Shown piece by piece: positions 51,715 to 60,424 of a stretch of DNA of 64,000 nucleotides; the first letter of the stretch is position 1, and each line of letters starts with the position of its first letter. A model generated the notes under the pieces. The model was not told where the DNA came from. It did no database searches and saw only the letters and a program-made list of their open reading frames with translations. This DNA is from Mucilaginibacter celer (GTDB lineage: Bacteria; Bacteroidota; Bacteroidia; Sphingobacteriales; Sphingobacteriaceae), in assembly GCF_003576455.2 (NCBI RefSeq), contig NZ_CP032869.1:434001-498000 (forward strand), read 5' to 3'. A program made the translations under genes and the position numbers.

Positions 51715-51981
51715 TCAATACCCTCTAACCGCTTCATCCACATAGCACCACAACCAGCGTTCGCCCGGCTCGGCCGAGATCACTACCGGATGACCTGTAG
51801 CATGAAAATGTTTGGTCATGTGCGTGTTCGGCGAGCTGTCGCAGCAAAGTGTAACGCCGCAGGTTTGGCAGGTACGCAGGTGCACCCAGCTACCGTGGTG
51901 TTTTACGCATTCTTCGCAAACGTAATCTTTAGGCTCGATGATGCTTTCAATAGCTTCAAGGTGGGTGCAGGTTTCTTCCAT
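51715..51981 (-). CDS. UBP-type (ubiquitin-hydrolase) zinc-finger protein
   Basis: The 88-residue protein is little more than one zinc finger of the UBP type: CTHLEAIE near the N-terminus, YVCEECVKHHGSWVHLRTCQTCGVTLCCDSSPNTHMTKHFHATGHPVVI, and WLWCYVDEAVRGY. The cysteines and histidines are those of ZnF-UBP, which in eukaryotes binds the free C-terminus of ubiquitin. In bacteria it occurs as a small protein of unknown role. It is encoded nine bases after the redox-fusion gene and in the same direction, so it belongs to that operon. Confidence 0.88.
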   Translation of the reverse strand: MEETCTHLEAIESIIEPKDYVCEECVKHHGSWVHLRTCQTCGVTLCCDSSPNTHMTKHFHATGHPVVISAEPGERWLWCYVDEAVRGY

Positions 51982-51990
51982 AATATGTTT

Positions 51991-53652
51991 TTAAACTTCA
52001 GCCAGGTATTTATGTACAAAACTTATCGCCATCGAGCCTTCGCCCACGGCAGATGCTACGCGGTTCATCGCTCCGGCACGCACATCGCCTGCGGCAAATA
52101 TGCCGGGACAACTGGTTTCCAGTAAAAACGGATCGCGTTTAAGCTTCCATACTTTATTAAAGTTTTCGTAACTTCTCAATTCCCTGCCGGTTTCAATAAA
52201 ATCTTTGGCGTTTTTAATGATATCCAGTTTTATCCAGTCGGTATAGGGCTTGGCACCTATAAATATATACAGCGCACTGGCTACCTTTAATTCTGTTTCG
52301 CCTGTTTTGCAGTTTTGAATGGTTACTTTTTCAAGACAGTTGGTCCCTTCGGCTTCAATCACTTCTGTGTTAGGCAACACCACAATGTTTGGTGTTTCGG
52401 CTATCTGGTTAATCAAGTAGGCCGACATGGTAGCCGTTAAATCATCCCTGCGGATAATGATATGTACGTTTTTGGCAAATTTAGACAGGTACATAGCAGC
52501 CTGCCCGGCCGAATTGCCGCCGCCAATCACGTAAACTTCCTTCCCTGTACAAGCCGAAGCTTCGGTTGTTGCTGCGCCGTAATAAATACCTGCGCCGGTG
52601 TAGTTTTCAACGCCTTTTACCTCAAGTTTACGGTAATCAACACCTGTGGTAATTACAACCGTACGGCTGATAATTTCGGGCCCGTCATCCAATATAATGG
52701 TTTTATAACCATCTTTTTGTTTGATATCACTAACCGATTGGGGCGACAAAAATTCGGCACCCAAACGCATGGCCTGGCTTATGGCACGGCGCGTTAAATC
52801 GGCACCGCTTAATCCTGCAGGGAAACCAAGATAGTTTTCAATTCGTGAACTTGTGCCCGCCTGGCCGCCGGGTGCTTTGCGTTCAATCAATAAGGTTTTT
52901 AAACCTTCTGATGAACCGTACACAGCGGCAGCCAAACCTGCAGGGCCTGCACCAATAATTACCACGTCATAAACATCGGTAAGTTCGGTTGGATTTTTGC
53001 CCATTTTATCGGCAATATCGCGGATAGTTGGCTTAGTTAGGCAGGTGCCATCTTCAAATATCACCATCGGCAAATCGTCGGTAGTGCGGTTGTTGATGGT
53101 TAATAAATTGGCCGAGTCGATATTTTTTTCGATATCAAACCAACGGTATGGGATCAGGTTTCCTGCCAAAAAATCTTTAATCTGGTGCGATTGCGGCGAA
53201 AATTGGTAGCCTACCAACTTCATACCCACAAACTCGGGAATATAATGGCTGTGCCAATCGTCGAGCAGATCGTTTATTACCGGGTAAAGCTTTTCCTCGG
53301 GTGGGTTCCACGGCTTCATCAGGTAATAATCCAGCTGCACATCGTTAATGGCTTTGATAGCCGCATCGGTATCCGAGTAGGCGGTAAGCAATACGCGTTT
53401 GGCTTCGGGGAATACTTTTTTGGCTTTCTCTAAAAATTTTACGCCCTCCATTTCGGGCATGCGCTGATCGCATAAAAACAAGGCTACCACTTCCGAACTG
53501 TTTTTTAGCTCGGTAAGGGTTTCAAAAGCTTCATTTGCCGATGTGGTACTCAGTATTTTGTATTCTTTGCCATACTGTGTTTTCAAATCGCGACTTATCG
53601 ACCGCAGTACCTGCGGGTCATCATCTATAGAAAAAATTATCGGACGGCTCAT
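51991..53652 (-). CDS. Fusion of response-regulator receiver and thioredoxin-reductase-like FAD oxidoreductase
   Basis: The 553-residue protein has a receiver (1-125) with IDDDPQ, phospho-Asp62 in LCDQRMPEMEG, Thr88 in LLTAYSD and Lys111 in LMKPW. A glutaredoxin-like part follows (about 140-215) with FLAGNLIPYRWFDI and VIFEDGT but no CxxC. The thioredoxin-reductase part starts at VVIIGAGPAGLAAAVYG (FAD, 229-245) and has GGGNSA for NADPH at 375-380. The usual redox pair is missing; only Cys366 remains (EASACTGKE). It may use NAD(P)H and FAD as a redox sensor coupled to phosphorylation. Its kinase is the next upstream gene. Confidence 0.9.
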   Translation of the reverse strand: MSRPIIFSIDDDPQVLRSISRDLKTQYGKEYKILSTTSANEAFETLTELKNSSEVVALFLCDQRMPEMEGVKFLEKAKKVFPEAKRVLLTAYSDTDAAIKAINDVQLDYYLMKPWNPPEEKLYPVINDLLDDWHSHYIPEFVGMKLVGYQFSPQSHQIKDFLAGNLIPYRWFDIEKNIDSANLLTINNRTTDDLPMVIFEDGTCLTKPTIRDIADKMGKNPTELTDVYDVVIIGAGPAGLAAAVYGSSEGLKTLLIERKAPGGQAGTSSRIENYLGFPAGLSGADLTRRAISQAMRLGAEFLSPQSVSDIKQKDGYKTIILDDGPEIISRTVVITTGVDYRKLEVKGVENYTGAGIYYGAATTEASACTGKEVYVIGGGNSAGQAAMYLSKFAKNVHIIIRRDDLTATMSAYLINQIAETPNIVVLPNTEVIEAEGTNCLEKVTIQNCKTGETELKVASALYIFIGAKPYTDWIKLDIIKNAKDFIETGRELRSYENFNKVWKLKRDPFLLETSCPGIFAAGDVRAGAMNRVASAVGEGSMAISFVHKYLAEV

Positions 53653-53704
53653 AGGGTAAATATGCAGGCAAATTAACTAATATTTTTGGTAAAATGGTAG
53701 TTTG

Positions 53705-55123
53705 CTATCCGTTTATCGGAAAACAAACTATAAACTCGGTATGCCCGGGCCTTGATTTTACCTTAATCGATCCGCGGTGCTGCTTAACAATGCGATGCAC
53801 CACTTCCAGGCCCATACCGGTACCTTTGCCCATCTCTTTGGTTGTAAAAAAAGGATCAAAAATCTGGCCTACGTTTTCTTCGGGAATACCTGGCCCATCA
53901 TCAATAATCGTAACCTCAACAAAATCATTGTCCTTTTTGGTGCGGATGGTGAGTGTGCCTTTCTCGTTGATTTCCATAGCATCAAGTGCGTTATCAACCA
54001 AATTGGTCCACACCTGGTTCAGTTCGCCTATGAGGGCTTTAACTTCGGGCAGGGTTTCATCAAATTCCTCAACAACGGTAATGTTTTCCTTCCTGATTTT
54101 GTAGCCCAGCATGGTGATGGTGTTGCGGATACCGATGTGGATATCGGCGTATTGCTTATCCTGCGCCCTATCCATGTGGGTAAATGTTTTTACCGAGCTC
54201 ACCAGTTCGGCAATGCGGCGGGCCGATTCCTGGATATCTTCAATCATTTTTTCGCCGGCAAGTTTGGCACTCAGCCAACCCATAATAATAGGTACGGCGT
54301 GCGGCGGGATGTATCGTTTTAAGGCCTCGAGATTTTCGGGGGTAAAGCTGAAATCAACAAAGCTTTCGGCTATTTCATAAGCATCCTCGGCACCGTTTTC
54401 TTCCAGCCACTCGGTTATTTCATCTTCAAGCTGGGTGCGTTGTTTAAGCGTTAGGCGGGTATAACATTCCTTTTTGTTCAGGATCCTGAAAAGCTCGTCG
54501 GTAAGCCCGTCAACCTGCTCATCGCTGGCCCTGATGGCAAACATATTTTTGAGGTGAGCAGGCACCATGCGCAGGTGTTTGCGCAGCGACAACGAATCGC
54601 GCACAATGGCCGAGGCTGGGTTGTTCAGCTCATGCGCCAAACCGGCCGAAAGCTTACCCAGTGCCATCATTTTATCGTTTTGTTGCTGCATGGCCGTAAA
54701 ATCGCGCACGCGGGTAGTCATGATATGTACCAGGGCCTGGGTAAGTTCGAAATGGTTTTTAATCATTTCCATAATATCCTCTACTGGGTAGCTCAATACG
54801 GTGAGTTCACCCACGGCCTGCGCATAACCTCGGGCTGTCACTCCGCGCGAATAGGGCATATAACCTGTAATGCTTCCTTTTTCAACCGCCACATAATCTC
54901 GGCGTGAGCCCTGTTGCAGCATAAAGAAGCGCATATTGCCTTCCAATATAAAATGCGGGCCTGTAAGGGTTTCGCCGGGTTCCATCAGGTATTCGCCATC
55001 TTCAAATGTCAAAACCTCACTTTTGTCAATCAGCCATTGCAGCTGATCATCGGGCACACCCGCCAAACCTTCAAACGTTTTGAGGTCTGCTACCTCAACC
55101 TGTATTTCACTTACCTTTTGCAT
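53705..55123 (-). CDS. Histidine kinase with cyclic-nucleotide-binding-like sensor domain
   Basis: The 472-residue soluble protein has a cNMP-binding-like domain at about 15-130 (LTFEDGEYLMEPGETLTGPHFILEGNMRFF, then YARAVGEL-like GYAQAVGELTVLS). A dimerisation helix and the H box KLSAGLAHELNNPASAIVRD with His164 follow. The kinase ATPase part has ELNQVWTNLVDNALDAMEI and DDGPGIPEENVGQIFDPFFTTK, then GTGMGLEVVHRIV. No membrane segment is seen, so it is a cytoplasmic sensor. It probably phosphorylates the receiver of the fusion protein encoded 52 bases downstream. The UBP zinc finger follows that. Confidence 0.9.
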   Translation of the reverse strand: MQKVSEIQVEVADLKTFEGLAGVPDDQLQWLIDKSEVLTFEDGEYLMEPGETLTGPHFILEGNMRFFMLQQGSRRDYVAVEKGSITGYMPYSRGVTARGYAQAVGELTVLSYPVEDIMEMIKNHFELTQALVHIMTTRVRDFTAMQQQNDKMMALGKLSAGLAHELNNPASAIVRDSLSLRKHLRMVPAHLKNMFAIRASDEQVDGLTDELFRILNKKECYTRLTLKQRTQLEDEITEWLEENGAEDAYEIAESFVDFSFTPENLEALKRYIPPHAVPIIMGWLSAKLAGEKMIEDIQESARRIAELVSSVKTFTHMDRAQDKQYADIHIGIRNTITMLGYKIRKENITVVEEFDETLPEVKALIGELNQVWTNLVDNALDAMEINEKGTLTIRTKKDNDFVEVTIIDDGPGIPEENVGQIFDPFFTTKEMGKGTGMGLEVVHRIVKQHRGSIKVKSRPGHTEFIVCFPING

Positions 55124-55303
55124 AATTTAAAAGTAGTGAATATTATTTAATCGGATAAAAATGAGACAAAAAATTGCAATAGGGTGAGACCGTGACCGTT
55201 GATAGGAGAATGATTATGTTGATTGCGTTGATTTTGTCTGAACCTGGATTTGGGGGGATTTTTGGGATGTTCTTTTTTTGTCTGAACTCGAATAAATCAA
55301 CGG

Positions 55304-56062
55304 TCACGCCCACTTGCTCAAAAACACTCCAAAAGCTTCCTTATACTGATCGCCAACGGTGATGTTTACTTTGCCAATTTGCAGGGCATTACGGGTTATG
55401 GAGTTTATTTTATTGAGGGATACGATGAACGAGCGATGCACACGCATAAAACGTTTGGCAGGCAGTTTTTCTTCAAGAGCTTTCAGGCTGCTGAGTGAAA
55501 GCAGCGGCTTTTCTTTATCCTGCAGATAGATCTTCACATAATCTTTTAAACCTTCTATGTACAGGATATCATTAAGAGCGATGCGTACCAGTTGGTATTC
55601 GATCTTTAAAAAAAGATATTCTTCCTCTTCGGATTGCGGGGCTGCAGCCGGAACTGTTGCTGTGTTTGTTGCGTTTTGCGATCGGTTTACCAACTCAAAA
55701 TAACTTAGCGCCTTATTTGATGCATGCAAAAACTCTTCGTAGTTAAACGGCTTAAGCAGGTAATCAAGTGCATCAACCCGGTAGCCCTCAATGGCAAACT
55801 GGTTGTAGGCAGTGGTGAAAATAATGCGGGGTTTATTGGGGCCGCGACTATCTAAAACCCTGGCCAGTTCCATTCCGTTAAGGTTGGGCATCTGGATGTC
55901 GAGAAAAATAAGGTCGATTTTTTGATCCTGCAAACCTACCAGTGCTTCAACCGCGCTGCTATATCGGCCGGCCAGTTTTAAAAACGGCGTTTGTTCAATA
56001 AAAGCGCAAACAAGGCCAAGGGCCAGTGGTTCATCATCAACGGCTATGCAGTTCAGGATCAT
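55304..56062 (-). CDS. LytTR-family response regulator
   Basis: The 252-residue protein has a receiver (1-120) with AVDDEPLALG, phospho-Asp in IDLIFLDIQMPNLNG and Lys in DYLLKPF. A Thr/Ala/Asn-rich linker is followed by a LytTR DNA-binding domain (about 148-245) with YLFLKIEYQLVRIALNDILYIEGLKDYVKI and RFMRVHRSFIVSLNKINSI. It overlaps the kinase gene by four bases (ATGA). The pair faces away from a TonB-type barrel gene, which may be a target. Just downstream, 55191-55300, are fragments of the TIR repeats. Confidence 0.92.
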   Translation of the reverse strand: MILNCIAVDDEPLALGLVCAFIEQTPFLKLAGRYSSAVEALVGLQDQKIDLIFLDIQMPNLNGMELARVLDSRGPNKPRIIFTTAYNQFAIEGYRVDALDYLLKPFNYEEFLHASNKALSYFELVNRSQNATNTATVPAAAPQSEEEEYLFLKIEYQLVRIALNDILYIEGLKDYVKIYLQDKEKPLLSLSSLKALEEKLPAKRFMRVHRSFIVSLNKINSITRNALQIGKVNITVGDQYKEAFGVFLSKWA

Positions 56063-57129
56063 TGCGGGTTAAGGATTAAATGAACGGTGTAGGTATTTTG
56101 GTCGGTATCTTCCTTAATATCCAGCTTGTATTTGCCAGGATAAAGTAAATCAAGCCTGCGGATGGTGTTGGTAAGGCCGATACCTTTATTTTCTTCAATA
56201 CTGGCATTTGCATCTTTGTAAATACCGTTCCTTACCAAAAGCTCGAGCTGATCGTCGTGCTGATCAATGCTGATCAGGATAGTGCTCGGCAAAGTTGCAC
56301 TGATGCCATGCTTGAAAGCATTTTCAACAAAAGGCAAAAACAACATAGGAGCAAGGGTCACATCGTTAAGCTGTGCAGGCGGAGTAAATGATACCGTAAC
56401 TTTTTCGGTAAGCCGCAATTCCATCAGGCTGATATAATCTTTTATAAATGCAACTTCCTGGCTTAACAGCGCGGTACCGTGTTGGGTATCGTACAACACG
56501 TATCTCATCATGCGCGATAACTGGTGCAGCGCTTTGCGCGATGTTTCGGCATTGACATAAGTGAGCGAGTAAATGTTGTTAAGCGTATTGAAAAAGAAAT
56601 GCGGATTGATCTGCGCTTTGAGAAATGAAAGCTCCGAACTGATCTTTTCCTGCTCTAATGCCGCACGCAGCCTGATATCGGCCTGCCATTTTTGAATAGC
56701 CGTAATGCTGGTGCCTATGCCCAAAACCAGGGCGATGATGATGGTGCCAAAAATATCCCAGCCACCTCGTCCCCTTGGTTTTGGGGGGCCGTGCTTTTTG
56801 TGAAATATGGCCTCCATGTGCTCGTGCATGTTGAGCACTTTATCGGCCCATTGATTTAGCAATAAAAAAATAGCCACCACGGCTACTACGGTAACAAGAT
56901 ATACGCCCGTACGGTCGTGCAGTAAAAAGCGCGGAACAAGCAACCGGTTGTTAAAATAATAACCGGCAACAAGCAGGAAAAAAGTAATGGTTTGTTTAAC
57001 CCAAAACTGGTAGGGGAAATCAACATTCCAGGTGAGGGGCTGGTAAAAAAACAGCAGTAACCCAAAAACCACCCATATTAAAATATGGATAAGTACGGTA
57101 ATGGTATTACTTTTTGATTTGAGGCTCAT
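56059..57129 (-). CDS. LytS-like sensor histidine kinase
   Basis: The 356-residue protein has four hydrophobic segments in the first 165 residues (TVLIHILIWVVFGLLLFFY, FWVKQTITFFLLVAGYYF, GVYLVTVVAVVAIFLLLNQW, IFGTIIIALVLGIGTSITAI). The His_kinase domain carries ISSELSFLKAQINPHFFFNTLNNIYSLTY. The ATPase part has APMLFLPFVENAFKHGI and ENKGIGLTNTIRRLDLLYPGKYKL. It is the usual partner of a LytTR regulator, encoded immediately downstream with a four-base overlap. The signal is unknown. Confidence 0.92.
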   Translation of the reverse strand: MSLKSKSNTITVLIHILIWVVFGLLLFFYQPLTWNVDFPYQFWVKQTITFFLLVAGYYFNNRLLVPRFLLHDRTGVYLVTVVAVVAIFLLLNQWADKVLNMHEHMEAIFHKKHGPPKPRGRGGWDIFGTIIIALVLGIGTSITAIQKWQADIRLRAALEQEKISSELSFLKAQINPHFFFNTLNNIYSLTYVNAETSRKALHQLSRMMRYVLYDTQHGTALLSQEVAFIKDYISLMELRLTEKVTVSFTPPAQLNDVTLAPMLFLPFVENAFKHGISATLPSTILISIDQHDDQLELLVRNGIYKDANASIEENKGIGLTNTIRRLDLLYPGKYKLDIKEDTDQNTYTVHLILNPQ

Positions 57130-57413
57130 TTAAAGAGGTTTATAATGCTACGCCGAAACATAAATCTACACATATAATTCAGCAATATTACAAATTGCGC
57201 TTCCCTGCCGGCAACCATAATCGCCGGGGAGCCCGAAAATACCGACGAGCAGGCTAAAACTATCTCTAAATATAACAATAGGTTGTATAAAGGTGCCTAA
57301 CCATCTTTTATAGAGTAAAACAGGTAAACCGTCGATACAATAGGCACACCGGTCTATTCTGTTTTTTACAGCCAAATTAATACTATTGTTTTGCGGTTGT
57401 AAACAAATCCTAA

Positions 57414-60266
57414 ATGAAATTTTTATTTACCATATTAAGCCTTATCCTTTTTATTGCTCTGAAAACTAATGCCCAAACAGGCAGGCTGGTTAAAGGTGTT
57501 GTAAAAGACAGCACCGGTTATTTGCTGGCGGGTACAAACGTAAAAATGCTTACAGGTACCGATAGCACTACAGTGATAACCAACGCAGATGGGAGCTTCG
57601 CTTTTAATAATGTAAAGGTTAACCAGTTTAGTTTGGTGTTTACATCAATTGGTTATCAGGCCCTTAAACGCCGGTTTATTTTACAGGTAGATAATAAGCC
57701 GGCTATATTGCCTGCGGTAATCATGAAAACGGAAACCCGCATGCTGAACACGGTAGTTATTGCCGATGTTAATCCGGTTAAGATGAAGGAGGATACTGTT
57801 GAATTTAATGCTGATGCTTATAAAGTTAGGGATGGAGCGCCGGTAGAAGATGTGATTAGAAAACTACCCGGTATGGATGTGGATAAAGATGGTAATATTA
57901 CCGCGCAGGGCAAAAGCGTGACCAAGGTGCGTGTAAACGGTAAGGACTTTTTTGGAGGCGACGTTAAAACGGCAACCAAAAACCTTCCGGCCGAAATTAT
58001 TCAAAGCATCCAGGTAATTGACGATTATGGAGATCAGGCCAACATAACCGGCATCAAAACCGGGGAGCCGGAAAAGGTATTGAACATCAATATCAAACAA
58101 AGCAAAAACTACGGTTATTTTGGCCAGGCCAGCTTAGGCGGCGGACGCGATGCTATACCCGGCATCTCAAACGATAAGGAAAGCGATAGGTATGTGGCAT
58201 CGGCCAGTGTGTTCAGCTTTAATGGCAACAGGCAACTGGCTTTTTTGGGTAATCTTAACAACACCAATACCAACCTGTTTAGCTTTGGCGGCGGCGGCCC
58301 CAGAGGTGGTGGCCCGGGGGGCCCTCCGGGCGGCAATAACAATTCATCAAACGGTATTACTACTGCGCGGTCGTTCGGGTTTAATTATCGCGACAGCTGG
58401 GGCAAAAAGGTTACGGCTTATGGCAGCTACAGCTATGCCAACAATTCGGTAAATACCATCAGCAGCACTATTCAAAATAACCTTTCCAACACCAATCCAA
58501 GCACTAATACGCAAAGCAATAATCAGCAGGATGACAAGCTGAATCACCGGGTTAATTTCAATATCGAGTACAAACCCGATACGGTGAATTATGTAAAGAT
58601 TACGCCTACATTTGCTTACGCCAGCACCAATACCAATGCAGACGGAAGCAGCCTGTTAATCAGGAATGCACAAACTGTATCTAACTATACATTTTCAACA
58701 CTAAGCAAATCAACCGAGCCTAATTACGGAGCCAATGTGCTGTTTAACCACAAGTTTAATACCCATGGCCGTAACTTCAGCGTAAGTGCGGGAGCGGGTA
58801 GCTATAGTATCAATAAATACCAAAATCCGGTTTATACCTATATAGATGGTGCAAGGAATGCCCCGCTAAACCAGTTTATCAACACCGATAGCCGCACCGA
58901 TAGCGTGGGTACCACCATATCATACATGGAACCTGTTAGCAAAAAAGGCTACCTTGAAGCCAGTTATGCTTATCATTATGCTTACACTACGGCCGATAAA
59001 GTTACCGATACGCTGGCCGGCGACGGTACCAGGAACAATTATGATTTGCTGAGCAATAACTACAACTCAACTTTTATAACCCACCGTTTCGGACTTAACT
59101 ATCGATTTATCGATAAAAAATATAACTATGTTTTAGGCCTTGTTGCACAGCCTACCATTTTAAATGGTGCATCGGTAATGGCGGGGCAGCCTTTTAAAAC
59201 CAACAATAACACGTTTAACTGGGCACCTACAGCCAGGTTTATTTATAATTTTTCCAGAAACCAGTCGCTTAGTGTAAACTACAACGGCAGCAGCATGCAA
59301 CCAACTTATACCGAACTGCAGCCCGTTACAGATTTCAGCAATGCTTCGTACCCTGTTCAAGGTAATCCCGATCTAAAACCCGAGTTTAACAACACCCTGG
59401 CCATCAGGTACAACAAGTTTAATTTTGAAAGCGGAAACGTTTTTTTCAGTAACCTGTCGTTCACCAAAACCGATAACAGAATTGTAGCCAATACCATTAC
59501 ATACCCGCGTAATTACGCACCCAACACCAAACTGGCCGGCAGTATCCTTACTCAATATTTAAATGCCGACGGATACTACTCGGCACAAGGTTTTTATGTG
59601 TTTGCAAAGCCCTGGGAAAAAAGAAAATATAATTTATTCATGATCGGTAACATTTTGTACAACAACAACGTCTCTTATATCAGCAACGTTGATTCTGTTA
59701 CCTATAACATGACTACCGAGAAAAACATAGCCAAAAACCTGGTGCTATCACAAGGCGCGCGCTTTAGGGTAAGCATTACCGATGTTATTGATGCCGAAGC
59801 CAGCACAACCTACAGTGTTAATACATCAAGAAATTCTATTAAACAGGCCAACGTTAACAATAATTTCCGGTCGCTTAACCTGGGTATTAACGGCAAAAGC
59901 TACTTTTTTAAAGACTGGACGCTAAGCTACGATTATTCGAAAATGATTTACTATGGTTACACAGGCGCAACCAATCCCAATATTTTGAACACTTATATTG
60001 AGCGTCGTTTTTTAAAGGGCAATGCGGGTACGCTTCGTTTTTCGGTAATGGATGTGTTTAACGAAAATACAGGCTACACAACAATTCAAAACGGAAGTTA
60101 TGTTACACAAACCAACAGTAACCGTTTAGGGCGCTATTTCTTGTTATCATTTACATTAAAGCTTCAAAAGTTTGCAGGTAAAAGGCCCGCAATGGGGCCG
60201 GGTGGCATGGGCGGCCCTCCTCCGGGCGGTGGTCCGGGTGGCCCTCCTCCGGGCGGCGGCTTTTAA
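57414..60266 (+). CDS. Large outer-membrane beta-barrel protein (TonB-receptor-like) with Pro/Gly-rich tail
   Basis: The 950-residue protein has a signal peptide (FLFTILSLILFIALKTNAQ). A carboxypeptidase-regulatory-like domain follows (about 22-95: RLVKGVVKDSTGYLLAGTNVKML). A plug-like part has GAPVEDVIRKLPGMDVDKDGNITAQGKSVTKVRVNGKDFFGGD, then a long beta barrel. A GGGGPRGGG/GGPPGGNN loop is at about 292-305. The protein ends in GGPPPGGGPGGPPPGGGF, a low-complexity tail rather than an aromatic strand end. It is divergent from the LytTR pair. Substrate unknown. A small-RNA candidate follows its stop. Confidence 0.82.
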   Translation: MKFLFTILSLILFIALKTNAQTGRLVKGVVKDSTGYLLAGTNVKMLTGTDSTTVITNADGSFAFNNVKVNQFSLVFTSIGYQALKRRFILQVDNKPAILPAVIMKTETRMLNTVVIADVNPVKMKEDTVEFNADAYKVRDGAPVEDVIRKLPGMDVDKDGNITAQGKSVTKVRVNGKDFFGGDVKTATKNLPAEIIQSIQVIDDYGDQANITGIKTGEPEKVLNINIKQSKNYGYFGQASLGGGRDAIPGISNDKESDRYVASASVFSFNGNRQLAFLGNLNNTNTNLFSFGGGGPRGGGPGGPPGGNNNSSNGITTARSFGFNYRDSWGKKVTAYGSYSYANNSVNTISSTIQNNLSNTNPSTNTQSNNQQDDKLNHRVNFNIEYKPDTVNYVKITPTFAYASTNTNADGSSLLIRNAQTVSNYTFSTLSKSTEPNYGANVLFNHKFNTHGRNFSVSAGAGSYSINKYQNPVYTYIDGARNAPLNQFINTDSRTDSVGTTISYMEPVSKKGYLEASYAYHYAYTTADKVTDTLAGDGTRNNYDLLSNNYNSTFITHRFGLNYRFIDKKYNYVLGLVAQPTILNGASVMAGQPFKTNNNTFNWAPTARFIYNFSRNQSLSVNYNGSSMQPTYTELQPVTDFSNASYPVQGNPDLKPEFNNTLAIRYNKFNFESGNVFFSNLSFTKTDNRIVANTITYPRNYAPNTKLAGSILTQYLNADGYYSAQGFYVFAKPWEKRKYNLFMIGNILYNNNVSYISNVDSVTYNMTTEKNIAKNLVLSQGARFRVSITDVIDAEASTTYSVNTSRNSIKQANVNNNFRSLNLGINGKSYFFKDWTLSYDYSKMIYYGYTGATNPNILNTYIERRFLKGNAGTLRFSVMDVFNENTGYTTIQNGSYVTQTNSNRLGRYFLLSFTLKLQKFAGKRPAMGPGGMGGPPPGGGPGGPPPGGGF

Positions 60267-60299
60267 ACAATATTTAAAACCTTTCCATCCCTGAGAAAG

Positions 60300-60405
60300 A
60301 TGGTGGGCTCAGATCCTGTACATGGTGATCTGAGATTTAGTTGATCAGTTATCCATGAGATAACAAAAGGCGTTCCGGGGTGAGATACGGAACGCCTTAT
60401 TTTGT
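60300..60405 (+). ncRNA. Candidate structured small RNA, copy 2 (with intrinsic terminator)
   Basis: On the plus strand this has an 8-bp perfect hairpin CTCAGATC/GATCTGAG (60308-60334), overlapping a conserved 18-mer (60328-60345). A 6-bp hairpin GTTATC/GATAAC follows (60348-60364), then the conserved 26-base block (60370-60395). The last stem is extended to GGCGTTCCG/CGGAACGCC and followed by TTATTTTG. It lies 100 bases beyond the barrel gene, so it is either that gene's 3' UTR or an independent RNA. The matching copy at 45605-45720 has a different upstream neighbour, favouring an independent RNA. Confidence 0.6.
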
Positions 60406-60424
60406 TTAACAACGTTTTTTATTT

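Noticed and set aside
60290..60345. TPP-riboswitch resemblance (CUGAGA box)
   Set aside because: CTGAGA occurs twice but the thiamine P4/P5 consensus is absent and the copy downstream of the barrel has no thiamine gene context.
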